Source: Enterobacter oligotrophicus
GTDB lineage: Bacteria; Pseudomonadota; Gammaproteobacteria; Enterobacterales; Enterobacteriaceae
DNA length: 64,000 nt
Reading direction: 5' to 3'
NCBI RefSeq assembly: GCF_009176645.1
Contig: NZ_AP019007.1
Span: 1,860,001-1,924,000, forward strand
Shown here in pieces: positions 41,608 through 55,485 of this stretch (the first letter of the stretch is position 1; each line of letters begins with the position of its first letter). Under the pieces are notes generated by a model that worked only from the letters and a program-made list of their open reading frames with translations, made no database searches and was not told where the DNA came from. The position numbers and the translations under genes were made by a program.

Positions 41608-42647
41608 ACAGCATGCGTCGGCGATTGATGGTTCTGCTGGCGGTGATTCTGTTATTTTTTCAACTGATAAGCGTGGTCTGGCTGTGGCATGAGAGCCGCG
41701 AGCAAATTGGCTTTCTGGTAAATGAAACCCTGTCGGCCAAAGCACGTAACAACCATGTCGAGAAAGAGATCCGCGAGGCAATCGCCTCTCTGCTGGTTCC
41801 TTCTCTGGTGATGGTCGGTTTTACCCTGTTCTTCTCATTCTGGGCCGTCACGTGGATAACCCGGCCGCTCAACAAACTGCGAGCCAGTCTCGCTAACCGC
41901 TCAGCCGACAATCTCACGCCCCTGCCTATGTATTCTGACATGGAAGAGATTGGCGCGGTCACCACCTCGTTGAATCAACTGCTGGCTCGTCTGGATCATA
42001 CCATCCAGCAGGAGCGCCTCTTCACCGCCGACGCCGCCCACGAGTTACGAACACCTCTCGCCGGGATCAGGCTGCACCTGGAATTAATGGCTCAGTCTGG
42101 CTCACCACAGGCTACGGCATTAATTAGCCGTATCGATCAACTGATGCATACCGTTGAGCAACTGCTGATGCTGGCGCGTGCCGGGCAAGCGATGGCAAGC
42201 GGACATTACGATACCGTCACCTGGACAGAGAACATCATTGCACCGCTGGGCCTTGAGCATGAAGCCAAAGAACACACGGTAATTTGGCCCGAAAAAAGCC
42301 CGCTAACGGTTCAGGGAGACGCGGTTCTGCTGCGCCTGATGCTGAGGAATCTGCTGGAGAACGCCGCACGCTACAGCCCGACAGGGACGACGATTACGGT
42401 GAAGCTGACGGAAAAGGACGGTGGCACTCAGGTCAGCGTGATTGATCAAGGGCCGGGTATCGATGAAGCCCATCGCCAGTCCATCACCGAACCGTTCCGT
42501 CGGCTTGACCAGCGCTACGGAGGGAGCGGCCTGGGGCTGAGTATTGTGCAGCGCATCGTTCAGCTCCATCATGGCAACTTAACGCTGGAGAATGGCGCTG
42601 AGGGCGGCTTAATCGCCAGTTGCTGGTTGCCGTCAACGTTAGGCTAA
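41604..42647 (+). CDS. Sensor histidine kinase, BasS/PmrB-like
   Basis: 347-residue sensor with membrane segments about 9-28 and 62-84 and a short periplasmic loop. The loop keeps two ExxE motifs, Glu30-x-x-Glu33 and Glu55-x-x-Glu58, the type that binds ferric iron in Salmonella PmrB, and WLWHES/REQ and EIREA segments recognisable in E. coli BasS. A HAMP-like linker, the phosphorylated His146 (AHELRTP), N box NLLENAARY, DQGPGI and GGSGLGLSI follow. All catalytic parts look intact. Sensing of iron, acid or peptides is inferred from the family. Confidence 0.85.
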   Translation: MNSMRRRLMVLLAVILLFFQLISVVWLWHESREQIGFLVNETLSAKARNNHVEKEIREAIASLLVPSLVMVGFTLFFSFWAVTWITRPLNKLRASLANRSADNLTPLPMYSDMEEIGAVTTSLNQLLARLDHTIQQERLFTADAAHELRTPLAGIRLHLELMAQSGSPQATALISRIDQLMHTVEQLLMLARAGQAMASGHYDTVTWTENIIAPLGLEHEAKEHTVIWPEKSPLTVQGDAVLLRLMLRNLLENAARYSPTGTTITVKLTEKDGGTQVSVIDQGPGIDEAHRQSITEPFRRLDQRYGGSGLGLSIVQRIVQLHHGNLTLENGAEGGLIASCWLPSTLG

Positions 42648-42670
42648 AAAAAAGCCCCTTAACAGGGGCT
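42646..42670 (-). terminator. Terminator of obgE
   Basis: AGCCCCT-TAAC-AGGGGCT with an eight-base T-run on the minus strand, 12 bases past the obgE stop; also follows the sensor gene directly on the plus strand. Confidence 0.88.
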
Positions 42671-42681
42671 TCTTGCAGGAA

Positions 42682-43872
<1,191 letters not shown>

Positions 43873-44838
43873 TCATTCGCCTGAGCGGGGGACTACTACA
43901 ACCGCTTCATTTTTGCGCCAACGCCCCCAGAGACGATGACCAATGGCGGAATACATCGCGCCCGCAACCACGACAAACGCACCGAGATAGCCCAACAGGT
44001 TGAGCATCGGTCTGACGAAGACATCGGGCCAGGCCATTGATAACAAATCTGAAAATAACAGCGTAAACAGCGGAGTCAGCGTAATTAATGCACTGACCTG
44101 TGCTGCCTGCCAGCGCGCCATTGCTTCGGCCAGCGCGCCATAACCGACCAGCGTATTAAGCCCACAAAAAATGAGGCACGCCAGTTGCCAGTCGCTGAGC
44201 TGGGTAATCACACCCGGCTTTGCTAACGGCAATAATGCTATTGTACACAAAGTGTACAGCAAAAAGAGGATCTGCTGTGAAGCCAGGCGACGCAATAACA
44301 CCTTTTGTGCGACGCCATAACTCACCCAGACCGTTGCTGCCCCCACACCGAAGATCACACCCCAGGTGTAATCCGTCAGCCGGGTAAAAATCTCAATCAG
44401 GCTGGTGTTGAAGAACATCACCAGACCACAGAGCAGCATGCTCGCCCCGATAATCTGCGTCCCGCGCATCTTCTCCTTGAGAATAAAGACGCTGGCGACC
44501 ATCATGCCGACCGGTGAAAGCTGACCAATCACCTGCGACGCGGTGGGGCTAAGATATTGCAGGGAAGAGCTGAACAGGATGAAATTACCGAACAGACCGC
44601 CCGTCGCGATAGCCAGTAACACCAGCCAGCGCGGCTTACGGAATATACGCAGCGGTGGCAGCTTACCTTTAATTGCGAGGATAGCGCCCAGGCCAATGCT
44701 TGCCATCAGAAAGCGATAAAACACCACCGTAGGCGGCTCCATCACTTCCAGTACCTGCTTCATTGCAATTGGCAGCGCACCCCAGCACATTGCGGTGGTG
44801 AGCGCCAAAAGAATACCAATGCCGGCCTGCTGCTTCAT
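43873..44838 (-). CDS. yhbE: EamA-family transporter YhbE
   Basis: Inner-membrane protein with two EamA repeats, about ten hydrophobic segments. The start at 44838 (MKQQAGIGILLALTTAM) gives 321 residues, as in E. coli; the longer frame runs through the rpmA terminator. Substrate unknown. Confidence 0.92.
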   Translation of the reverse strand: MKQQAGIGILLALTTAMCWGALPIAMKQVLEVMEPPTVVFYRFLMASIGLGAILAIKGKLPPLRIFRKPRWLVLLAIATGGLFGNFILFSSSLQYLSPTASQVIGQLSPVGMMVASVFILKEKMRGTQIIGASMLLCGLVMFFNTSLIEIFTRLTDYTWGVIFGVGAATVWVSYGVAQKVLLRRLASQQILFLLYTLCTIALLPLAKPGVITQLSDWQLACLIFCGLNTLVGYGALAEAMARWQAAQVSALITLTPLFTLLFSDLLSMAWPDVFVRPMLNLLGYLGAFVVVAGAMYSAIGHRLWGRWRKNEAVVVVPRSGE

Positions 44839-44878
44839 GCCCGTTTTCCCTACAGAAAATTTTCCGGGTTTCCAATGT

Positions 44879-44908
44879 AAAAAGCCCCGCAACACGTTGC
44901 GGGGCTTT
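44879..44908 (-). terminator. Terminator between rpmA and yhbE
   Basis: Thirteen-base perfect stem AAAGCCCCGCAAC/GTTGCGGGGCTTT with a two-base loop and a minus-strand T5. yhbE-obgE must rely on read-through or a promoter of their own. Confidence 0.9.
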
Positions 44909-44933
44909 AATCCGTTACCGGACCGAGAAAACC

Positions 44934-45191
<258 letters not shown>

Positions 45192-45210
45192 TTAAATCTC
45201 TCCTCAGGTC

Positions 45211-45576
<366 letters not shown>

Positions 45577-45592
45577 TCACAATAGGGCGCGA

Positions 45593-45621
45593 ATATTACG
45601 CAAAACGCGAGCCTTTGACAA
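45593..45621 (-). promoter_or_regulatory. rplU promoter
   Basis: TTGTCA (45621-45616) and TAATAT (45598-45593) on the minus strand, 17-base spacing, about 65 bases before the rplU ATG; a GCGC-rich discriminator follows. Confidence 0.75.
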
Positions 45622-45779
45622 GTGCTACCGTCAATACATGAAGAAAAAAAACACAACACGTACGGTAACGTTTATCTGAGCCGTTTTTTCAGTACAATCA
45701 GCACTACTATTGATAAACCGAAACCCTTTGTGTACCCACCTTCTGTGGGATAAACAGGATGAAAAGCCCGGCTTTTGCG

Positions 45780-46751
45780 ATGAATTTAGAAAAAATCAAC
45801 GAGTTAACCGCGCAAGATATGGCGGGTGTGAATGCAGCAATCCTGGAGCAACTCAACTCTGACGTTCAGCTGATCAATCAGTTGGGCTATTACATCGTCA
45901 GTGGCGGCGGTAAACGCATTCGCCCGATGATCGCCATACTGGCCGCAAGAGCCGTTGGCTATCAGGGAAATGCCCACGTCACCATTGCGGCACTGATCGA
46001 ATTTATCCACACCGCCACGCTTCTTCATGATGACGTGGTGGATGAATCGGATATGCGTCGTGGTAAAGCCACCGCAAACGCTGCATTTGGCAATGCGGCC
46101 AGCGTTCTGGTGGGTGATTTTATCTATACCCGAGCCTTCCAGATGATGACCAGCCTCGGTTCACTCAAGGTGCTGGAAGTGATGTCGGAGGCGGTAAACG
46201 TTATTGCTGAAGGCGAAGTGCTGCAGTTGATGAACGTTAACGACCCGGACATCACCGAAGAAAACTACATGCGTGTGATCTACAGCAAGACCGCGCGCCT
46301 GTTTGAAGCAGCAGCCCAGTGCTCGGGCCTTCTGGCCGGATGTACAGAAGAACAAGAGCGTGGCCTACAGGACTACGGGCGCTATCTCGGTACGGCATTC
46401 CAGTTGATTGATGATTTACTGGACTACAGCGCCGATGGCGAAACCCTGGGTAAGAACGTGGGTGATGACCTGAACGAAGGTAAACCGACTCTGCCGCTGC
46501 TTCATGCGATGCGTAACGGAACGCCCGAACAGGCAAAAATGATCCGCGAAGCGATAGAACAGGGAAATGGTCGCCATCTTCTGGAACCTGTACTGGAAAC
46601 AATGGCTATCTGTGGTTCACTTGAATGGACGCGCCAGCGTGCTGAAGAAGAGGCCGACAAAGCCATCGAAGCACTTCAGGTTATTCCTGACAGCCCATGG
46701 CGTGACGCACTGATTGGTCTTGCCCACATCGCCGTTCAGCGCGATCGTTAA
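45780..46751 (+). CDS. ispB: Octaprenyl diphosphate synthase IspB
   Basis: Makes the C40 side chain of ubiquinone-8 and menaquinone-8; essential. First Asp-rich motif LLHDDVVDESDM (about residues 82-93) and second LIDDLLD are present. The ATG at 45780 (MNLEKINELT) gives 323 residues, the E. coli length. A second in-frame ATG at 45759 would add MKSPAFA and has a better-placed GGGATAA/AGG upstream. Confidence 0.95.
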   Translation: MNLEKINELTAQDMAGVNAAILEQLNSDVQLINQLGYYIVSGGGKRIRPMIAILAARAVGYQGNAHVTIAALIEFIHTATLLHDDVVDESDMRRGKATANAAFGNAASVLVGDFIYTRAFQMMTSLGSLKVLEVMSEAVNVIAEGEVLQLMNVNDPDITEENYMRVIYSKTARLFEAAAQCSGLLAGCTEEQERGLQDYGRYLGTAFQLIDDLLDYSADGETLGKNVGDDLNEGKPTLPLLHAMRNGTPEQAKMIREAIEQGNGRHLLEPVLETMAICGSLEWTRQRAEEEADKAIEALQVIPDSPWRDALIGLAHIAVQRDR

Positions 46752-46762
46752 TTCTTTCCCCC

Positions 46763-46787
46763 TCTCCCCGCGGCTCTCGCGGGGAGA
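46763..46787 (+). terminator. Hairpin after ispB
   Basis: Perfect ten-base stem TCTCCCCGCG/CGCGGGGAGA with loop GCTCT, 11 bases past the stop. Only two T residues follow, so it may act as a 3' stabiliser or Rho-aided terminator. Confidence 0.6.
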
Positions 46788-46906
46788 TTCCAATAAGCTC
46801 CCATAAACTCCATATTCACGTTAAATCATCAGCTTAAAGGCCGCATGAATAAAGCCATGTCATATTCTGAATATTGCTTCCAGTAACGCGAACTTTTTAG
46901 AACCCG

Positions 46907-46951
46907 TGTTCGAACAAGATATAGTAATGCTGTCATTTCACGAGAAATGAC
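46907..46951 (+). promoter_or_regulatory. Promoter and operator-like palindromes of sfsB
   Basis: TTTAGA and TATAGT (46919-46924) form a possible -35/-10 pair. The palindrome TGTTCGAACA (46907-46916) lies in the spacer, and a second one, GTCATTTC-ACGA-GAAATGAC (46932-46951), lies at the predicted start. Confidence 0.5.
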
Positions 46952-46981
46952 GTGGACGAATACGAACACAAGGACAGCATT

Positions 46982-47269
46982 ATGGATACAAAATTCATCG
47001 ACTGGCATTCAGCTGATATTATTGCTGCGCTCCGCAAAAAAGGGACATCACTGGCGGCGGAGTCACGACGTAATGGGTTAAGCTCTTCCACGCTGGCGAA
47101 TGCACTGACACGCCCGTGGCCAAAGGGGGAATTAATTATTGCGACGGCGCTGGACACACACCCGTGGATAATCTGGCCATCGCGCTACCACGATCCCATC
47201 ACCCATGAATTTATCGACAGAACACGCATGATGCGTCAGAAAAAAACGAAGAAAGACCCGCAGGAATAA
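46982..47269 (+). CDS. sfsB: Ner/Nlp-family DNA-binding transcriptional activator SfsB
   Basis: 95-residue helix-turn-helix protein related to Mu-type Ner; the HTH is LAAESRRNGLSSSTLANAL (residues about 23-41). E. coli SfsB (Nlp) promotes maltose-gene expression when crp is altered. The start at 46982 (MDTKFIDWH) has AAGGA at the right distance; an upstream ATG at 46952 would run through the palindrome. Convergent with murA. Confidence 0.92.
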   Translation: MDTKFIDWHSADIIAALRKKGTSLAAESRRNGLSSSTLANALTRPWPKGELIIATALDTHPWIIWPSRYHDPITHEFIDRTRMMRQKKTKKDPQE

Positions 47270-47332
47270 CGCGGCCGATATGACAGGAACAGCAATCCCC
47301 CGGCCATGTCAGGCAGGGGGGTGCCGGAAAAC

Positions 47333-48604
<1,272 letters not shown>

Positions 48605-48642
48605 TTATAAATTCAACCGTGCTGCTGGCTCTGGCCCTCAGC

Positions 48643-48897
48643 TCAAAAACCGTTTAGTTTGCGATCGCGTGCCCACTCTTGCGGGGTGAACGCTTTAATC
48701 GACAGGGCGTGGATGCGGTTATCCGCAATATATTCCATCAGCGGCGCGTACACAGCCTGCTGCTTCTTCACGCGACTCATACCGTCGAACATGTCACCCA
48801 CAGCAATAACCTGGAAGTGACTGCCATCGCCAGTGACGTGGGCTTCCTGAAGGGAGAGTGCATTCATCAGCACTGCCTGGATTTCATTATTTTCCAT
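48643..48897 (-). CDS. ibaG: BolA-family protein IbaG
   Basis: Acid-stress-linked BolA-type protein that binds Fe-S glutaredoxin. The start at 48897 ([14 protein letters not shown]) gives 84 residues; the longer frame upstream crosses the mla terminator. The BolA signature is the segment [14 protein letters not shown]...[10 protein letters not shown]. Lies between mlaB and murA. Confidence 0.93.
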   Translation of the reverse strand: MENNEIQAVLMNALSLQEAHVTGDGSHFQVIAVGDMFDGMSRVKKQQAVYAPLMEYIADNRIHALSIKAFTPQEWARDRKLNGF

Positions 48898-48968
48898 GGG
48901 GTCTATATCATCTGATAGTGAAAACAAGCCCAACATCTTAGAGCAAAGTGGCGTCGTCTTAAACAAGC

Positions 48969-49001
48969 AAAAAGCCCCGACGTGGAAACTGTCGGGGCTT
49001 T
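48969..49001 (-). terminator. Terminator of the mla operon
   Basis: AAAGCCCCGAC and GTCGGGGCTTT pair around a nine-base loop, followed by a minus-strand T5; 22 bases past mlaB. Confidence 0.9.
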
Positions 49002-49023
49002 CAGAAGTAACGTACTGAAAAAA

Positions 49024-49316
49024 TTAGCGAGGTAATACGTCTTCGGGCAAATTATAAAGCTGTGCAAGAGTGACAACGTTATCGCTTACGCCCGTCAGTG
49101 CAACGCTCATCCCCTGCTTTTTGCCTGTGGCGACCAGATGCGCCAGAAGAGCAATACCTGCGGTGTCCACTCGCGTGACGCCGTTTAAATCAATCAGCGT
49201 CACGCCCTGCATTGCGTCATGGCGAGCGTCCCACAAGGGATTCAGCAGATCCTGGTCAAGTTCCCCCGCCAGCTTTAACGTCTCACCTTCACGCGACCAG
49301 CTCAGTTGCTGCGACA

Positions 49317-49317
<1 letters not shown>
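49024..49317 (-). CDS. mlaB: Phospholipid transport STAS-domain protein MlaB
   Basis: 97-residue cytoplasmic STAS-domain subunit of the MlaFEDB complex that keeps outer-membrane lipid asymmetry. The conserved loop DTAGIALLAHL is visible (about residues 51-61). Its start shares one base with the mlaC stop. Confidence 0.95.
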
Positions 49318-49970
<653 letters not shown>

Positions 49971-50519
49971 TTAATTCGCCGCACCAGGCGTCGGCTCGAC
50001 GTTGGTATGGTCTTCACCCTGCGCAGGGGCAGCTTCAGACTTATTATCATCCCCTTTACTGTTGTAAAGGAACTGACCAATCATATCTTCCAGCACCATC
50101 GCGGACTTCGTATCCTGGATAACGCTACCGTCTTTAAGGATAGTCGTTCCCAGCTCAGGATCTTCAAAGCCGACGTTCAGCGCCAGATATTGCTCCCCCA
50201 GCAGGCCAGAGGTGCGGATAGAAAGCGAGCTGGTGTCCGGGATATGGTTGTAGCGCTCTTCAATATCCATCGCGACACGCGGCAGATAGGTTTTCTCATC
50301 AAGGGTGATTTCTGACACACGGCCAATCACCACGCCGCCAATGCGTACCGGCGAGCGCACCTTCAGGCCACCGATATTATCGAAGGTGGCATAGATGCGA
50401 TACGTCGGCTCGGTGCGAACAGAGGTGATATCCGCCGCTCTCAGGCAGATAAACAGGGCTGCCAGCAGTGCCAGCAGCAGGAATACGCCGACCCAAATTT
50501 CATTTTTTCTCGTTTGCAT
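49971..50519 (-). CDS. mlaD: MCE-domain phospholipid transport protein MlaD
   Basis: Inner-membrane-anchored hexameric MCE protein. One membrane segment (about 8-27), then the MCE domain (YRIYATFDNIGGLKVRSPVRIGGV, residues about 40-63). The start at 50519 (MQTRKNEIWVG) gives 182 residues. Four bases after mlaE. Confidence 0.96.
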   Translation of the reverse strand: MQTRKNEIWVGVFLLLALLAALFICLRAADITSVRTEPTYRIYATFDNIGGLKVRSPVRIGGVVIGRVSEITLDEKTYLPRVAMDIEERYNHIPDTSSLSIRTSGLLGEQYLALNVGFEDPELGTTILKDGSVIQDTKSAMVLEDMIGQFLYNSKGDDNKSEAAPAQGEDHTNVEPTPGAAN

Positions 50520-50523
50520 GAAC

Positions 50524-52126
<1,603 letters not shown>

Positions 52127-52147
52127 TTACGGTTCCTTTCTTACCCT

Positions 52148-52168
52148 GCTTCACGCTGAGCATGAAGC
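52148..52168. other. Dyad in the mlaF upstream region
   Basis: GCTTCA-c-GCT-g-AGC-a-TGAAGC: a 21-base near-perfect inverted repeat (nine paired positions around a central G). It could be an operator or a hairpin in the mlaF leader. Confidence 0.45.
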
Positions 52169-52354
52169 CTAAATCAGCCCTAAACCCCACATTTTTACAG
52201 AATATTAGCCATTGAGGTTAGCGAAAGCTGGCATTTGTTTTACTTTTCCGGCGCATAAAGTCAAAATTAGGAATTCGTTACGTCTCAGACTGTATGCAGC
52301 GCCACTAATTCACGCGCGGTGGACCGGCGAGTATACCTGAAGAAAGGACTTTTG

Positions 52355-53332
52355 ATGCTTTTAGCAACAGCACTGTTAATAATTGGTTTACTTTTGGTGG
52401 TCTACAGTGCTGACCGTTTGGTATTTGCAGCATCAATCCTGTGCCGACTTATCGGTATGCCGCCCGTCATTATTGGCATGACGGTGGTCAGTGCAGGCAC
52501 CTCGCTTCCTGAAATCATCGTTTCTGTCTCTGCATCGCTGCATGGCCAGGTCGACCTCGCTATCGGCACCGCGATTGGCTCTAACATCGTCAATATTTTA
52601 TTGATCTTAGGATTAGCCGCGCTGCTGCATCCATTTCGCGTGCATTCCGATGTTCTGCGCCGTGAATTGCCGCTAATGTTAATCGTAAGCCTGCTGGCAG
52701 GCTACGTGCTTTATGACGGCGTGCTGAGCGTCGATGACGGCATTTTCCTGCTCGCACTGGCCGGAATTTGGCTGCTGTATAGTGTAAAAATCGCTCGTCA
52801 GGCGGAAAAAGCAGGGAGCGATAGCCTGACGCGAGAGCACGTTGCCGAACTGCCTCGGGGAGGATCGTTACCCGTCGCCCTGCTTTGGCTTGGCGTCGCG
52901 TTGATCATTATGCCGATGGCAACACGCATGGTGGTAGATAACGCAACCGTGCTGGCGAACTATTTCGCCATGAGCGAACTGACAATCGGCCTGACGGTCA
53001 TTGCTATTGGCACCAGCCTGCCAGAGCTGGCAACCGCCATCGCGGGCGCACGTAAAGGTGAAGATGATATCGCCATTGGCAATATCATCGGCTCCAACAT
53101 TTTCAATATCGCCATCGTGACGGGACTGCCCGCCCTGATAGCGCCAGGGCCATTTAACCCGCTGGCGTTCTCGCGCGATTACGGAGTAATGCTGCTGGTG
53201 AGCGTGATTTTTGCTCTGCTCTGCTGGCGACGGAAACGTCAGATAGGTAAAGGCGCGGGCGCGCTACTGACGGGTGGATTTATCGTATGGATGGCGATGC
53301 TGTACTGGCTCTCGCCTCTTCTCTCTGGGTAA
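52355..53332 (+). CDS. yrbG: Calcium/sodium antiporter-family protein YrbG
   Basis: Inner-membrane protein of the K+-dependent Na+/Ca2+ exchanger type; two alpha repeats are visible, GMTVVSAGTSLPEI and GLTVIAIGTSLPELA, each followed by a GSN motif. The ATG at 52355 (MLLATALL) gives 325 residues and has AAGGA upstream. Starts the plus-strand kds-lpt-rpoN run; kdsD begins 13 bases later. Confidence 0.93.
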   Translation: MLLATALLIIGLLLVVYSADRLVFAASILCRLIGMPPVIIGMTVVSAGTSLPEIIVSVSASLHGQVDLAIGTAIGSNIVNILLILGLAALLHPFRVHSDVLRRELPLMLIVSLLAGYVLYDGVLSVDDGIFLLALAGIWLLYSVKIARQAEKAGSDSLTREHVAELPRGGSLPVALLWLGVALIIMPMATRMVVDNATVLANYFAMSELTIGLTVIAIGTSLPELATAIAGARKGEDDIAIGNIIGSNIFNIAIVTGLPALIAPGPFNPLAFSRDYGVMLLVSVIFALLCWRRKRQIGKGAGALLTGGFIVWMAMLYWLSPLLSG

Positions 53333-53345
53333 ACGGAAACGCATT

Positions 53346-54332
53346 ATGTCGCAAATAGAATTGCAACCGGGTTTTGACTTTCAGAAAGCAGGCAAAAAAG
53401 TTCTGGAGATTGAACGTGAAGGTCTGGCGCAGTTAGATCAGTACATTAATCAGGATTTTAGTCTGGCCTGTGAGAAGATGTTCACCTGTGCCGGTAAAGT
53501 CGTGGTCATGGGGATGGGTAAATCCGGCCATATCGGACGCAAAATGGCGGCGACCTTTGCCAGCACCGGTACGTCGTCGTTCTTCGTCCATCCTGGTGAA
53601 GCCGCACATGGCGATCTCGGCATGGTGACCCCGCAGGATGTGGTCATTGCGCTGTCGAACTCCGGTGAATCCAATGAGATCCTGGCGCTGATTCCGGTCC
53701 TGAAACGACTGCAGGTTCCGCTGATTTGCATGACCAGCCGTCCCGAAAGCAGCATGGCGCGTGCCGCTGACATCCACCTGTGCGTCAAAGTGCCGAAAGA
53801 AGCCTGTCCGCTTGGCCTGGCACCAACCTCCAGCACAACCGCTGCACTGGTCATGGGCGATGCCCTCGCCGTTGCGCTGCTTGAAGCGCGTGGTTTCACG
53901 CCTGAAGATTTCGCCCTGTCACACCCAGGCGGTGCGCTGGGACGTAAGCTGCTGCTTCGGGTTAACGATATTATGCACACCGGTGATGAGATCCCTCACG
54001 TGAGCAAAGCGGCCTCGCTGCGCGATGCGTTACTGGAAATCACCCGCAAAAATCTGGGTATGACGGTCATTTGCGATGAGCAGATGATAATTCAGGGGAT
54101 CTTTACTGACGGCGACTTGCGCCGTGTATTGGATATGGGTGTGGATGTCCGCACGCTGGGCATCGCCGATGTCATGACACCGGGGGGAATTCGCGTGCGT
54201 CCAGGCATCCTGGCCGTCGATGTACTGAACCTGATGCAGACCCGACATATCACCTCTGTTATGGTTGCCGATGGCGACCAACTGCTGGGTGTGGTACATA
54301 TGCATGATCTTCTGCGCGCAGGCGTAGTGTAA
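53346..54332 (+). CDS. kdsD: Arabinose-5-phosphate isomerase KdsD
   Basis: Converts ribulose-5-phosphate to arabinose-5-phosphate for Kdo synthesis. SIS domain (VVVMGMGKSGHIGRKMAATF, about residues 49-68) and two CBS domains (about 205-328). The start at 53346 (MSQIELQPG) gives 328 residues, as in E. coli. Confidence 0.96.
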   Translation: MSQIELQPGFDFQKAGKKVLEIEREGLAQLDQYINQDFSLACEKMFTCAGKVVVMGMGKSGHIGRKMAATFASTGTSSFFVHPGEAAHGDLGMVTPQDVVIALSNSGESNEILALIPVLKRLQVPLICMTSRPESSMARAADIHLCVKVPKEACPLGLAPTSSTTAALVMGDALAVALLEARGFTPEDFALSHPGGALGRKLLLRVNDIMHTGDEIPHVSKAASLRDALLEITRKNLGMTVICDEQMIIQGIFTDGDLRRVLDMGVDVRTLGIADVMTPGGIRVRPGILAVDVLNLMQTRHITSVMVADGDQLLGVVHMHDLLRAGVV

Positions 54333-54346
54333 TGAAGGATAAGACA

Positions 54347-54913
54347 ATGAGTAATGCGGGTGCATCCCTTGCAACCTGTTATGGCCCGGTAAGCGCCCAC
54401 ATGATGGCGAAGGCAGAAAATATCCGTCTGCTGATCCTGGATGTGGATGGAGTGCTCTCCGATGGTCTGATTTATATGGGTAATAATGGCGAAGAGCTGA
54501 AGGCATTTAACGTTCGCGATGGCTACGGTATTCGCTGCGCGCTCACGTCCGGCATTGAAGTTGCCATCATCACCGGACGAAAAGCTAAACTGGTAGAAGA
54601 TCGCTGCGAAACGCTGGGCATTACCCATCTGTATCAGGGGCAATCTGACAAAATGGTCGCATTCAACGATTTGCTGGGGAAACTGGCCATCGCACCTGAA
54701 AACGTTGCCTATGTCGGAGACGATCTGATCGACTGGCCGGTCATGGCTGAAGTGGGTCTCAGCGTCGCCGTTGCTGATGCGCATCCGCTGCTGATCCCAC
54801 GCGCTGATTATGTCACCCATATCAACGGTGGCCGTGGGGCTGTACGTGAAGTCTGCGATCTGCTTCTGCTGGCGCAGGGCCGGCTTGATGAGGCCAAAGG
54901 GCAATCGATATGA
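54347..54913 (+). CDS. kdsC: Kdo-8-phosphate phosphatase KdsC
   Basis: HAD-family phosphatase that releases Kdo. Catalytic Asp32 and Asp34 are in LDVDGVLSDG; GDDLIDWPVM supplies the later metal ligands. The start at 54347 (MSNAGASLATCYG) gives 188 residues and is served by AAGGA; an ATG at 54332 would overlap the kdsD stop and lacks an SD. Four-base overlap with lptC. Confidence 0.96.
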   Translation: MSNAGASLATCYGPVSAHMMAKAENIRLLILDVDGVLSDGLIYMGNNGEELKAFNVRDGYGIRCALTSGIEVAIITGRKAKLVEDRCETLGITHLYQGQSDKMVAFNDLLGKLAIAPENVAYVGDDLIDWPVMAEVGLSVAVADAHPLLIPRADYVTHINGGRGAVREVCDLLLLAQGRLDEAKGQSI

Positions 54914-55485
54914 GTAAAACCAGACGTTGGGTTATCATTCTGCTTTCGCTTGTCGCCCTGGTATTGATTGGCGTAAATCTTGCTGACCGTGACGATACGC
55001 AAACAGAAGTGGTCAACACGAGCGATCCAACATACAAAAGCGATCACAGCGACACCGTGGTGTATAGCCCGGAAGGTGCACTGAACTATCGCCTGATTGC
55101 CCAACACGTGGAATATTTTTCAGAAGATGGCGTCTCCTGGTTTACCCAACCCGTTATGACCACTTTTGATACCGATAAAGTACCGACGTGGTCGATCAAA
55201 TCTGACCGGGCAAAACTGACGAATGACCGTATGCTTTATCTGTATGGCCATGTTGAAGTCAACGCCCTGACCGCTGACTCGCAACTGCGCAAAATCACAA
55301 CGGATAATGCCCAGATCAACCTGGTTACCCAGGACGTTACGTCGCAGGATCTGGTCACCCTTTATGGCACAACATTTAATTCCAGCGGTCTGAGAATGCG
55401 CGGTAACTTACGCAGCAAAAACGCCGAGCTGATTGAAAAGGTTAGAACCTCCTATGAAATTCAAAACAAACAAACTCAGCCTTAA
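54910..55485 (+). CDS. lptC: LPS export bitopic membrane protein LptC
   Basis: Links the LptBFG extractor to the periplasmic LptA bridge. One N-terminal membrane segment (about 6-24) and a periplasmic beta-jellyroll. 191 residues. Overlaps kdsC by four bases and lptA by 32. Confidence 0.96.
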   Translation: MSKTRRWVIILLSLVALVLIGVNLADRDDTQTEVVNTSDPTYKSDHSDTVVYSPEGALNYRLIAQHVEYFSEDGVSWFTQPVMTTFDTDKVPTWSIKSDRAKLTNDRMLYLYGHVEVNALTADSQLRKITTDNAQINLVTQDVTSQDLVTLYGTTFNSSGLRMRGNLRSKNAELIEKVRTSYEIQNKQTQP

